Shown here piece after piece: positions 34,858 through 42,796 of a stretch of DNA of 64,000 bases. Below the pieces are notes generated by a model, which was given only the letters and a program-made list of their open reading frames with translations, had not been told where the DNA came from and did not search any database. The stretch is from the NCBI RefSeq assembly GCF_900115955.1, contig NZ_FOYL01000002.1, positions 1,178,001-1,242,000 on the forward strand. Direction: 5' to 3'. The first letter of the stretch is position 1; every line of letters starts with the position of its first letter. This DNA is from Lentzea waywayandensis (lineage in GTDB: Bacteria; Actinomycetota; Actinomycetes; Mycobacteriales; Pseudonocardiaceae). The position numbers were made by a program, and so were the translations under genes.

Positions 34858-35251
34858 GCCTTGCCTCCCAGCAGATCGCGACGCACTCGTCGAGCAGGCG
34901 CCGCAACACCTCGTCCCCCGACATCGCCCTGACGGCCCTGGCCACGACCCAGTCGCGCGGCCACCACTTCGGCGCGACGATCCCGGCCCTGCGCGTGCAG
35001 TGCGCGATCAACCGTTCGGCGGGCGCCTTCCGCGTCCCGATCACCTTGGTGGCGAACGGAAGGAGTCTCCGCCGTCCGTCTTCTGTGGACTGGTCGTTGA
35101 CGCATCGCGCCACGCACGCCAGCACCGGGTGCACGCAGGCGGGCCGGTCCGACCACACCTCGCCCGCGAGCACCGACGTCAGTTCCATCAGGCAACAGCC
35201 GTCCGCGGGCGTCTGGTGCCAGCCTTTCGAGAGCCGCGGCACGCGGCTCAC
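34712..35251 (-). CDS. Conserved-looking protein of unknown function between antiporter and fdhD
   Basis: A 179-residue soluble protein. The GTG at 35251 overlaps the antiporter stop (GTGA), so translation is coupled. [39 protein letters not shown] and [20 protein letters not shown] are the ordered, Cys/His-rich part; similar blocks occur in actinobacterial hypothetical proteins, but I know no function. The last 48 codons overlap fdhD in another frame by 146 nt and look random ([18 protein letters not shown]), so the natural end may be nearer 34845 if there is a frameshift or sequencing error. Confidence 0.6.
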   Translation of the reverse strand: MSRVPRLSKGWHQTPADGCCLMELTSVLAGEVWSDRPACVHPVLACVARCVNDQSTEDGRRRLLPFATKVIGTRKAPAERLIAHCTRRAGIVAPKWWPRDWVVARAVRAMSGDEVLRRLLDECVAICWEARHGTSDEQAAGGAAGGRRGHRATGHAGGRGTPGDPRAGQVPRRDHAHAG

Positions 35252-36489
35252 AGGCGCGGCCTTCCCGGTTGCGACAGGTGCCCGGTGAGCACCGCGCCCG
35301 CCAGCCCGAGCACGCCCGCCGCGATGAACGCGAAGGTGGGTCCTTGTGAGGCAAGCACAATCGCGGCGATCAGCGCCCCCGCCGCCTTGGCGGTGTAGAG
35401 GACGCCGAAGTTCTGCGCGCCGTTCGTCTCGCCGAAGTACTCCCTCGTGACGCCGACCAGCAACGAGTAGCAGCACCCGGTGCCAAGGCCCGCGAGCGTG
35501 GCGCCGATGAGCAGCCCCGTGACGTTCTGGGAGTACAGCAACACGAACTGCGCCAGCCCGCCCGTGGCCAGCGTCCAGACCAGCGCCTTCCGCCGCCCGA
35601 CCCGGTCCGAGATCCACCCGACCAGCACGCGCCCGGTGCCCGTCGCCGCGGCCAGCGTCGCCAGCGCGACGGCCCCGAGCACCTCGTCGCCGACGAACAG
35701 CGGCAGGTACGCCAGGTCGTAAAGGGAAACGGCCGCCGCGAACGCCACACCGCCGTACAGCCACCAGAAAGTGCCGCACCGCATGGCCTCGTGCGTCCGG
35801 AACTCCTTGAGAGCAGACCGGTTCGGCACGCGCGCCCGGTCGAGTGCCCACTCGCGCGGCGGGATGTGCGGCGGCCACCAGTGCTCGGGCGGGTCCTTCA
35901 TCACCGCGCCCGCCACCGCCACGACCACGGCGATCGCGATCCCGGCCTGCATCAGGAACCCGCCGCCGAAGAAGACCCCCGCGGCCAGCACGAACGGCAC
36001 CGACCCGTACGCGAACGCCCCGCTGACGAACGCGACCTTCCTGGTCACACGCTCTGGATACCAGCGCACGACAGTGCCGAGACAAGTCGCGTAGACCAGC
36101 CCCGCGCCGACACCGCCGAGCACGGCGTACCCGACCAGTTGACCCTGCCCGAGCGTCAGAAGCCCGGCGCCGCAGAGGATCGCGCCGATCCACATCGCGC
36201 CGGTGGACGTCAGCCTCTTCTGTTCTCTGAGCCAGGCCACCGGAAACGCCGTGCCCGCCTGACAGACGGTCCACAACGCCAGTGCCCAGAACAACTCCGG
36301 CACACTCCACCGGTCCTGCAACTGAGGGATCAGCGCCCCGAACCCGTACTGCCCGATGCCGGCCGCGAGCATCGCCGCCCAAGCGGCCCACAGCACCGTG
36401 CGGCGCGAGCGCCCCGACGCTTCGACGTCGGTCTCCCCCACCCGGTAGAGCCTGCCGACGTGATCACGGACGTAAGTCGCGACCGACAT
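35248..36489 (-). CDS. Oxalate/formate antiporter family (OFA) MFS transporter
   Basis: A 413-residue permease with twelve membrane helices. LGGVGAGLVYATCLGTVVRWYPE is close to the OFA signature, and VLVGWISDRVGRRKAL is the MFS loop motif. In this family OxlT exchanges oxalate for formate. The ATG at 36489 follows GGGTGAAGGG and lies exactly 19 nt from the regulon operator. It leads an operon with an unknown gene and fdhD, and is divergent from moeA, which ties transport to molybdenum-cofactor supply. Uptake of another dicarboxylate cannot be excluded. Confidence 0.88.
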   Translation of the reverse strand: MSVATYVRDHVGRLYRVGETDVEASGRSRRTVLWAAWAAMLAAGIGQYGFGALIPQLQDRWSVPELFWALALWTVCQAGTAFPVAWLREQKRLTSTGAMWIGAILCGAGLLTLGQGQLVGYAVLGGVGAGLVYATCLGTVVRWYPERVTRKVAFVSGAFAYGSVPFVLAAGVFFGGGFLMQAGIAIAVVVAVAGAVMKDPPEHWWPPHIPPREWALDRARVPNRSALKEFRTHEAMRCGTFWWLYGGVAFAAAVSLYDLAYLPLFVGDEVLGAVALATLAAATGTGRVLVGWISDRVGRRKALVWTLATGGLAQFVLLYSQNVTGLLIGATLAGLGTGCCYSLLVGVTREYFGETNGAQNFGVLYTAKAAGALIAAIVLASQGPTFAFIAAGVLGLAGAVLTGHLSQPGRPRL

Positions 36490-36508
36490 GCCCTTCACCC
36501 CGTCCCGA

Positions 36509-36540
36509 GGATTGCATACAGTATTCGGTAGGCTATACCA
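36509..36540 (-). promoter_or_regulatory. Putative GntR operator between antiporter and moeA (site E)
   Basis: The plus strand reads GGATTGCATACAGTATTCGG, then TAGGCTATACC. Its first 16 bases are identical to site B1, and the extended GCCTACC half is shared with site D. It lies 19 nt from the antiporter start and 11 nt from the moeA start. Confidence 0.7.
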
Positions 36541-36551
36541 CGGGAGCCCTG

Positions 36552-37811
36552 ATGAACATGCCCTGGACGCTCGCCCGCCAGACAGCACGCGAAGCCGCGA
36601 AGCCACTGGACCCGGCCGAGCTCGCCCTGCCCGACGCCCTGGGCCTCGCACTCGCCTCGGCCGTGCGTGCCCTCACCAGCCAGCCGACCTGCGACACGTC
36701 GGCGATGGACGGCTACGCGGTGGCCGGCCCCGGCCCGTGGACCGTCGTGGGACGCGTGGCCGCCGGAGACCCGGTGCCTCCGGTGTTGCTGCGGCGAGGT
36801 GAGGCGTTCGGCGTGGCCACGGGGGCTCCGGTGCCGGACGGCTCCGGATCGGTGCTGCCGGTGGAGCTCTGCTCCATCGACGGCGCACAACTCAGGGAGA
36901 CCCAGAACGCCCTCGCCCCTGACGACCGCCGGACCGCCCCCACACCTCACAACCACCAGCAGCCCGCCCACCCGCACGACGGCCCACCCCCGGCCAACCG
37001 ACACGACCACCCCGCGCGAGCCACCTCCAAGACGCCGCTGGGCAGACACATCCGCCGCCAAGGCGAGGACTGGTCGGCCGGCGACGAGCTGATCCCCGCC
37101 GGCGCCCTCATCTCCCCCGCCGTCCTGGGCCTCGCCGCCGCGGTGGGCCACGACACCCTCCTGGCCCACCGCCGCCCGCAAGTCGCCGTGATCGTCACCG
37201 GCGACGAACTCCTCCACACCGGACCTCCTCGCCCAGGCCGGGTCCGCGACGCCATCGGCCCGATGCTCCCCGGCCTGCTCACCAGAGCGGACCTGATCGG
37301 CACCACCCACCTGCGCGACGACCCGTCTGCTCTGGCCGACGCCCTGAGGTTCGACCAGGCCGACGTGCTGGTCACCTGCGGCGCCACCTCGGTAGGCCCG
37401 GCCGACCACCTGCGCCGGGTGCTGACCGGCCTCGACGCCGAGATCCTGGTCAGCGGCGTCGCCTGCCGGCCCGGCCACCCGATGCTGCTCGCCGTCCTGC
37501 CCGACGGCCGCTGCGTCGTCGGCCTGCCCGGCAACCCGTTCGCCGCCCTGGCCGCGGTCCTGACCCTGCTGCACCCGTTGCTCGACACCCTCGGCGGCCA
37601 CACCGCCCGCCCGCCGATCACGGCCCGGCTGAGCGATGTGAGCGCTCACCCTCGCGACACCCGGCTGATTCCGGTCACCAGAACCGGCGGCGAGGCCGTC
37701 GCCGTGGGCCACGACCGGCCCGGTTCGCTCTGGGGCGCGGCACTGGCGGACGCTCTCGCGGTCGTCCCGCCCGGTCACCGGGGCGGCGAGGTGGAGCTGC
37801 TGCCGTTCTGA
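36552..37811 (+). CDS. moeA: MoeA, molybdopterin molybdenumtransferase, with a His/Pro-rich insertion
   Basis: A 419-residue enzyme that inserts molybdate into adenylated molybdopterin. TCDTSAMDGYAV is the N-terminal signature, GRHIRRQGEDWSAGDELIPAG the domain II block, VIVTGDELLHTG and CGATSVGPADHLRRVL the MPT-binding domain, and GVACRPGHPMLLAV with VVGLPGNPFAA the active-site end. Residues about 115-161 are an unusual insertion rich in His, Pro and Asp (PTPHNHQQPAHPHDGPPP). The gene is divergent from the antiporter and shares its operator region, so it is likely dedicated to the formate dehydrogenase. Confidence 0.92.
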   Translation: MNMPWTLARQTAREAAKPLDPAELALPDALGLALASAVRALTSQPTCDTSAMDGYAVAGPGPWTVVGRVAAGDPVPPVLLRRGEAFGVATGAPVPDGSGSVLPVELCSIDGAQLRETQNALAPDDRRTAPTPHNHQQPAHPHDGPPPANRHDHPARATSKTPLGRHIRRQGEDWSAGDELIPAGALISPAVLGLAAAVGHDTLLAHRRPQVAVIVTGDELLHTGPPRPGRVRDAIGPMLPGLLTRADLIGTTHLRDDPSALADALRFDQADVLVTCGATSVGPADHLRRVLTGLDAEILVSGVACRPGHPMLLAVLPDGRCVVGLPGNPFAALAAVLTLLHPLLDTLGGHTARPPITARLSDVSAHPRDTRLIPVTRTGGEAVAVGHDRPGSLWGAALADALAVVPPGHRGGEVELLPF

Positions 37812-37812
37812 C

Positions 37813-39009
37813 TCAGCCGAGCCCGAGCGCAGTTCGGTGCTGCCAGGCCAGTCGCAGACACGCCTCCGTGTTCGGAGAGACGTTGTACGCACGGCAGTAG
37901 CGCTCGACAGTGGCCTCATCAAACGGGAGGCCAGTCTTGCGATCACCGGCGATGATGGTGCCTTCCTCGTTGCGCGCCGGGACGGGCGCGAACACCCGGT
38001 CGAACACTTCTGCGTCGATCACGCAGACGGTGAGAAGCTCAGTCTTCCACGGGAGTGGATCTACGCCCAGCCCAAGAACCTTGACCTGCAGATGCCCTGT
38101 CGCCCGGGCCATCTCCAGTTCCCAGTACGGCGACTCCGAGGCGTAGTCGATCCACCTGCCGCCCTGCCCTTGTGCGTCCGGCACACCAAGCATCTCTTCG
38201 GCGTACTCGCGCATGATGTTCCGCCACAGGTCAAGGTCACGGGACACCGCTTCGTTCGACACGTCAGATGGCGTGAACTCACCCGCCGGTATCAACCCGA
38301 TCATGGAGGCGTTGTTGACGACGTTCTTCGGATCTCGTTGGTGAAGAAAGAAGCCCGCTCGCTCGCCATCACGCCGAATGGTGAGCGTGTCGATGCCGAG
38401 GCCCGCCACCCGCTTGCGGAAGTCAAACGGATCCCGCAGCCGACGTCGATACGACCGTCGGCGGGAGGTCTGAGCTTCGAACGCCAGCACCTCACTGGTG
38501 TCGAGGTCGGCGAAATAGGTCGCCCTGGCAAAGACCATGCGCTTCGTCTCCCCGGTGAACTCCACCTCGACGAGCCGATAGATCACACCGTCGAAGAGCC
38601 TGGTAAGCCCCGCGATCTCGATCAGCGCGGAGCTGTACCGGGTGATGGGTGCGATCTGCACCTTGGCCAGCACCTTCGACGACGCGCGACGGAACTTCGC
38701 GATGTCGTCGAGCTGTTCGTCCAGCCATTCGACTTGGACATCGGCGAGGTCGAACGGAAAGAGCCGAGCCCACTCCGGCTTGGTCAGCACGGGCAGGTCA
38801 GTCTGCCTCAGGTGTTCGGGACTCGCGGCCAGCATTCGGCGCGTCAAGGCTTTCTGGTTGTCGCGCAACGACTGCAGTTGGTCACGAAACCGGTCCTTCC
38901 CACCGGCACGCCTGGCAGTCCGCCAACTCGACCAAGCCGCCCACGCCGCCGGCAGGGCCAGTACGCCCGCGGCGAATGCCCCCGCCGCGAGGTAGTCCTG
39001 CAGTGTCAT
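37813..39009 (-). CDS. Membrane-anchored divergent Nudix-like protein
   Basis: A 398-residue protein. One N-terminal membrane helix (AAGAFAAGVLALPAAWAAW) is followed by a basic linker and a soluble domain. VAGLGIDTLTIRRDGERAGF, VNNASMIGLIPAGEFTPSDV and DLWRNIMREYAEEMLG resemble a Nudix fold in which the box GX5E...REUXEEXGU is stretched by an insertion. Related domains occur fused to XRE HTHs in actinobacteria, here replaced by a membrane anchor. Whether it hydrolyses or only senses a nucleotide is unknown. It ends one base from moeA, convergent. Confidence 0.65.
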   Translation of the reverse strand: MTLQDYLAAGAFAAGVLALPAAWAAWSSWRTARRAGGKDRFRDQLQSLRDNQKALTRRMLAASPEHLRQTDLPVLTKPEWARLFPFDLADVQVEWLDEQLDDIAKFRRASSKVLAKVQIAPITRYSSALIEIAGLTRLFDGVIYRLVEVEFTGETKRMVFARATYFADLDTSEVLAFEAQTSRRRSYRRRLRDPFDFRKRVAGLGIDTLTIRRDGERAGFFLHQRDPKNVVNNASMIGLIPAGEFTPSDVSNEAVSRDLDLWRNIMREYAEEMLGVPDAQGQGGRWIDYASESPYWELEMARATGHLQVKVLGLGVDPLPWKTELLTVCVIDAEVFDRVFAPVPARNEEGTIIAGDRKTGLPFDEATVERYCRAYNVSPNTEACLRLAWQHRTALGLG

Positions 39010-39054
39010 GGCGCCTCCCGCTCGACCGCTTGTCGTCGAAGGCAGGCGTTCCTG

Positions 39055-40143
39055 TTACTTGCGTGAACGCCAGCTGACCTTCGACGAACCGGCCTCCGGC
39101 GCGTCCTTCACCACGGTCCGCACCGGCAGACCGAGGAAATCGCCGAACCGCGCGGTGTGCTCGGCGAGCCGATCGACGTCGAAACCCGGCAGCGGCCGCA
39201 GTTCCACGTCCACCGACGTCTTCTTCATGACCCGCCGCCACAGCCCCGCGATCTGGCCGTCCTCGATGATCGTCGCGTAGAACATGCCGTTGTACGTGGA
39301 GATCGGGATCTCGTCGTACCGGGTGAAGAACGCGCTCCGGTCCTTGTACCCGATCACCAGCTCGTCGTACGCGGGCAGCACGAACGCGCCCGAGCCCGGC
39401 GTGAGGTCCGGCGGCAGCCAGTACTCCTTGCCGTCGAACGTCTCGCACACCAGCTCGTGCTTCACCGCCTCGAGCCCGCGGGAGGCCTCGCGCACGCCGA
39501 TGCCGCACCAGTTCGCGAAGTCCGCGAGTGTCGCGGGACCGTGGCTGCCGAAGAACCGCGACGCCAGCACGGCCATCGCCTCGTCGCCCTCCAGGGAACG
39601 CTGCCGCGGCGCCCATTCGTCCAGCAGCACGAAGGTCTGTTCCTTGCCGCGCGGCGGTCCCGGCACCACCAGGCCCTCCTGGGCGAGGTGGATGAACGTG
39701 AAGTAGCTCTGCTGCCGGTCGTCCGGGATGCCGACGCCCGCCATCAGGTCGATCATCTCGCGCCGGGTGAGGCAGCCGCCGCCGGTGAGTGCCTCCACGA
39801 ACGTCTTGCGCGCCAACGACATCAGCTCGGGCGTCATGTGGTGGTACTGCCACGCCTTGGGCGTCAGCCTGGCGAGGTCACGGGCGCCGAACAGGCCAAG
39901 CATCCACCGCACGTCCTCGGCCAGGACGTAGTGGATCGTGCCGCGCATCAGCCACGTGCGGACGACGCGTCCGGCCTGCAGCGCTTCCTCGACGTCGGCG
40001 ATGCGTCCATCGGCCGTGCGCAGGCCGATCGCCCACAGCGACTGGCCGTAGTCCTGGCCCTGCATCGCTCCGAGGGAGCGCACGACGTCCTCCGCCGACT
40101 GGAGCCGCCCGATGTTGCCGAGGCGCAGCGCCGCGATGTCCAT
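39055..40143 (-). CDS. AlkZ/YcaQ-like winged-helix DNA glycosylase family protein
   Basis: A 362-residue protein of the HTH_42 family. SLGAMQGQDYGQSLWAIGLR contains the QxQ motif of AlkZ-type interstrand-crosslink glycosylases. RTWLMRGTIHYVLAEDVRWM and ATLADFANWCGI are further blocks, and LPAYDELVIGYKDRS is the C-terminal signature. In Streptomyces, family members protect against azinomycin-type crosslinkers. No toxin cluster is adjacent, so general DNA repair is assumed. Confidence 0.85.
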   Translation of the reverse strand: MDIAALRLGNIGRLQSAEDVVRSLGAMQGQDYGQSLWAIGLRTADGRIADVEEALQAGRVVRTWLMRGTIHYVLAEDVRWMLGLFGARDLARLTPKAWQYHHMTPELMSLARKTFVEALTGGGCLTRREMIDLMAGVGIPDDRQQSYFTFIHLAQEGLVVPGPPRGKEQTFVLLDEWAPRQRSLEGDEAMAVLASRFFGSHGPATLADFANWCGIGVREASRGLEAVKHELVCETFDGKEYWLPPDLTPGSGAFVLPAYDELVIGYKDRSAFFTRYDEIPISTYNGMFYATIIEDGQIAGLWRRVMKKTSVDVELRPLPGFDVDRLAEHTARFGDFLGLPVRTVVKDAPEAGSSKVSWRSRK

Positions 40144-40177
40144 CAGGACAGTCTCGCGGACCGCGCTCCAGTCTCGC

Positions 40178-41347
40178 TCAAGCGGGCCAGCAGCCGGTGT
40201 ACCCCTCGGCCAGGAACCTCGATCCCGCCTCCGACCCGACCACCGAACGCAGCTCGCCGAGCTGCCTGCGCACGTCGAAGTCCGTCGCGCCGGGCAGGGA
40301 GTGCAGCATCGTGGTCATCCAGTAGGAGAAGTGCTGCGCCTTCCACACCCTGTCCAGCGCACGCGGACCGTACTCGTCCAGCGCGTCTTCGTCGTTCTTG
40401 AGCAGCGCGCGTTCGATCACCTCGGCGAGCACCCGGACGTCCTGCAACGCCAGGTTCAGGCCCTTCGCGCCGGTCGGCGGCACGGTGTGGGCGGCGTCGC
40501 CGGCGAGCAGAAGCTTGCCGTGGCGCATGGGTTCCGCGACGAACGAACGGAAGCGCAGCACGGTCTTCTCGGTGATCGGCCCTTCCTTGAGCGTGAACCC
40601 GTCCGGGCCGGCGACCCGCGCCTGCAGCTCCTCCCAGATCTGATCGGCGGACCACCCCGCGGGATCGGTCTCCGGATCGCACTGGAAGTACATGCGCTGG
40701 TGCGTCTCGGTGCGCTGGCTGATCAACGCGAACCCGCGCGGCGAGTGCGCGTAGATCAGCTCGGGGGCGCTGCGCGGCGCCTCGGTGATGATGCCGAACC
40801 AGGCGAACGGGTACTCGCGGAAGCTGTGCGTGCGCAGGGCTTCCGGCACCTGGGCACGGCAGATCGAACGGGAGCCGTCCGCACCGACGAGCAGGTCGCA
40901 GCGCACCTCCTGCCGCACACCGTCGCTGTCGACGAACCGGATCGCGGGCTCGGTGATGTCGACCGACGTGTCGCTGACGCCGAACCGCACGTCGCCGCCG
41001 TCGCGTTCGCGAGCGTTCGCCAGGTCCACGAACACGTCGGTCTGCGGGTAGAGCCAGACCGATTCGCCGACCAGCGCGCGGAAGTCGACGCGGTGGCTCT
41101 CGCCGCCGAACCGCAGGTCGATGCCCTCGTGCGGATGCCCGTCGCGCAGCACCCGGTCCGACACCCCGGTGTCGGCCAGCAGCCGCGCGCTGTCGGCTTC
41201 CAGAATGCCGGCGCGGACCGTGTTCTCGATCTCCAGCCGTGTCCTGTTGTCGATAACAACGCTATCGATCCCGTTGAGGGACAACAGATGCGAGAGCATC
41301 AGCCCGGCAGGTCCCGCACCGACGATGCCAACCTGGGTGCGCGTCAT
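40178..41347 (-). CDS. pobA: 4-hydroxybenzoate 3-monooxygenase
   Basis: A 389-residue FAD-dependent aromatic hydroxylase converting 4-hydroxybenzoate to protocatechuate. GIVGAGPAGLMLSHLL is the FAD GxGxxG, CDLLVGADGSRS the DG motif, and LLAGDAAHTVPPTGAKGLNL the GD motif. RMYFQCDPETDPAGWSADQI is typical of PobA. The ATG at 41347 overlaps the stop of the CoA-transferase remnant. It is last in the pca operon and supplies the substrate of PcaHG. Confidence 0.93.
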   Translation of the reverse strand: MTRTQVGIVGAGPAGLMLSHLLSLNGIDSVVIDNRTRLEIENTVRAGILEADSARLLADTGVSDRVLRDGHPHEGIDLRFGGESHRVDFRALVGESVWLYPQTDVFVDLANARERDGGDVRFGVSDTSVDITEPAIRFVDSDGVRQEVRCDLLVGADGSRSICRAQVPEALRTHSFREYPFAWFGIITEAPRSAPELIYAHSPRGFALISQRTETHQRMYFQCDPETDPAGWSADQIWEELQARVAGPDGFTLKEGPITEKTVLRFRSFVAEPMRHGKLLLAGDAAHTVPPTGAKGLNLALQDVRVLAEVIERALLKNDEDALDEYGPRALDRVWKAQHFSYWMTTMLHSLPGATDFDVRRQLGELRSVVGSEAGSRFLAEGYTGCWPA

Positions 41348-41706
41348 GACAGCTCCTTCAACGGGACGTCGAGCAGTGCCTGGAGATCGGTGAACGAGAT
41401 GCCGTGCAGATCGCGCACGACCACACCGTCGCCGGTGATGAGGAACGTCGCGAGGTCGGTGTGGACGCGGCTCACGCACCGCGGTCCGGTCAGCGGATAC
41501 GTGCAATCGTTGAGCAGCTTCGGTTTCCCGTCGCGCGTCAGCAGGTTCATCATCACGAACACCTGCTTCGCACCCGCGGCGAGGTCCATCGCGCCGCTCT
41601 CGAGCAACGCCGCGGGCTCCCCCGCCCGCCCGAACCCACCGATCAGCACGGTCGCCCCGTCCGGCGTGTCCGCGACGGCCTCCAGCGGGGTGCTGAGCAC
41701 GTTCAC
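41344..41706 (-). pseudogene. pcaI-pcaJ deletion fusion (3-oxoadipate CoA-transferase remnant)
   Basis: A 120-residue open frame. Residues 1 to about 34 (TPDGATVLIGGFGRAGEPAA) match the start of the alpha subunit PcaI. From GAMDLAAGAKQVFVMM on, it matches the last 85 residues of the beta subunit PcaJ (CTYPLTGPRCVSRVHTDLA, FTDLQALLDVPL). Everything between is gone, including the PcaJ SENG catalytic Glu and the CoA-binding parts, so it cannot be active. The fusion is in frame and still has GTGA coupling to pcaC and a 4-bp overlap with pobA. A functional transferase must lie elsewhere if the pathway works. Confidence 0.85.
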
Positions 41707-42062
41707 ACGCCCTCCCTCAGCACCGACCGCGCCACCGCGAACGCGTGGTTGGCCGCGGGAACCCCGCAGTAGATCGCACTCTGCAGGATCACCTCGCCGA
41801 TCTCGTCCTCGCTCAGCCCGTTGCGCACCGCCGCCGCGACGTGCAGCTTCAGCTCGTCCCAATGCCCCTGCGCGATCAACGCCGTGAGCGTGATCGCGCT
41901 GCGCATCCGCCGGTCGAGCCCGGGCCGCGTCCAGATCTCACCCCACGCGTACTTGGTGATGAACTCCTGGAAGTCACGCGTGAACTCGTCCGGCGTCGCC
42001 CTGTCGACGTGCGCGTCCCCGAGCACCTCGCGCCGAACCTTCATGCCGTCGTCGTAGGACAC
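41703..42062 (-). CDS. pcaC: 4-carboxymuconolactone decarboxylase
   Basis: A 119-residue enzyme of the CMD/AhpD family that converts 4-carboxymuconolactone to 3-oxoadipate enol-lactone. RREVLGDAHVDRATPDEFTR at the start and LTALIAQGHWDELKLHVAAA and QSAIYCGVPAANHAF at the end are PcaC blocks. In many actinobacteria it is fused to PcaD as PcaL; here the two are separate but overlap by 22 bp. Confidence 0.92.
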   Translation of the reverse strand: MSYDDGMKVRREVLGDAHVDRATPDEFTRDFQEFITKYAWGEIWTRPGLDRRMRSAITLTALIAQGHWDELKLHVAAAVRNGLSEDEIGEVILQSAIYCGVPAANHAFAVARSVLREGV

Positions 42063-42796
42063 CGCATCTCCTCAAGCACCTCGACCAACGTCCGCGCCAC
42101 CGCGGCCGGCTCCTCAGCGGGAGGCAGGTGCCCACACCCCGCCAGCACCACGTCGGCGCCCTCCGGCGAGACCACGACGTCGTGCTCGCCCACCAACGCC
42201 CGCAGAGGCCGGGCAGCCGCACCGGCCTCGAACACAGCCAACGCCTCACACGCCAACGCGTACGACTCCTTGTCGACCTCCGTCAACGCCCGCAGCAGCG
42301 CACCGGCGACCCTCGGCGCCCGCGCGATGAAGCCCGGCGCGAACCACCGCTGCGCCGACCCGTCCACCATCACCGGCGTCCCGGCCCGCCGAACGAGCGC
42401 GGCCCGCTCGCGCCACATCTCCGGCACCCCGATCCGCGGCGCCGCCCCGATGCACACCACAGCCTCGAACGGCCCGTCGCTCCGGGACGCCAGCTCGAAC
42501 CCGACGGCGCCGCCGAACGACACCCCGGCGTACGCACAAGGTCGCCCACCGACCAACGCACCAGCACGTTCCGTCAGCTCATCCGCGATGTCCTGCACGG
42601 AGAACGCCCCGGTAGCCGGAGAACCGCTGCCGTGCCCAGGCAGGTCCCAGCCGATCACCTCGAACTCCGCGCCGAGCACCCTCGCGCAGTCCCGCCACAG
42701 CAGCGCCACCGACGTGCCCAGGGAAGGTCCGACCACCAGCAACCGCCCGGAGCGTTCCGGCCCCGCAAGCCGCGTCAGGCTCAGCTCAACGGTCAC
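42041..42796 (-). CDS. pcaD: 3-oxoadipate enol-lactonase
   Basis: A 251-residue alpha/beta hydrolase that opens 3-oxoadipate enol-lactone. VVGPSLGTSVALLWRDCARV, WDLPGHGSG and YAGVSFGGAVGFELA (nucleophile Ser) are PcaD-like, and LAGCGHLPPAEEP carries the His. The GTG at 42796 overlaps the pcaB stop (GTGA). Its C-terminus overlaps pcaC by 22 bp, so the three are tightly coupled. Confidence 0.88.
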   Translation of the reverse strand: MTVELSLTRLAGPERSGRLLVVGPSLGTSVALLWRDCARVLGAEFEVIGWDLPGHGSGSPATGAFSVQDIADELTERAGALVGGRPCAYAGVSFGGAVGFELASRSDGPFEAVVCIGAAPRIGVPEMWRERAALVRRAGTPVMVDGSAQRWFAPGFIARAPRVAGALLRALTEVDKESYALACEALAVFEAGAAARPLRALVGEHDVVVSPEGADVVLAGCGHLPPAEEPAAVARTLVEVLEEMRCPTTTA

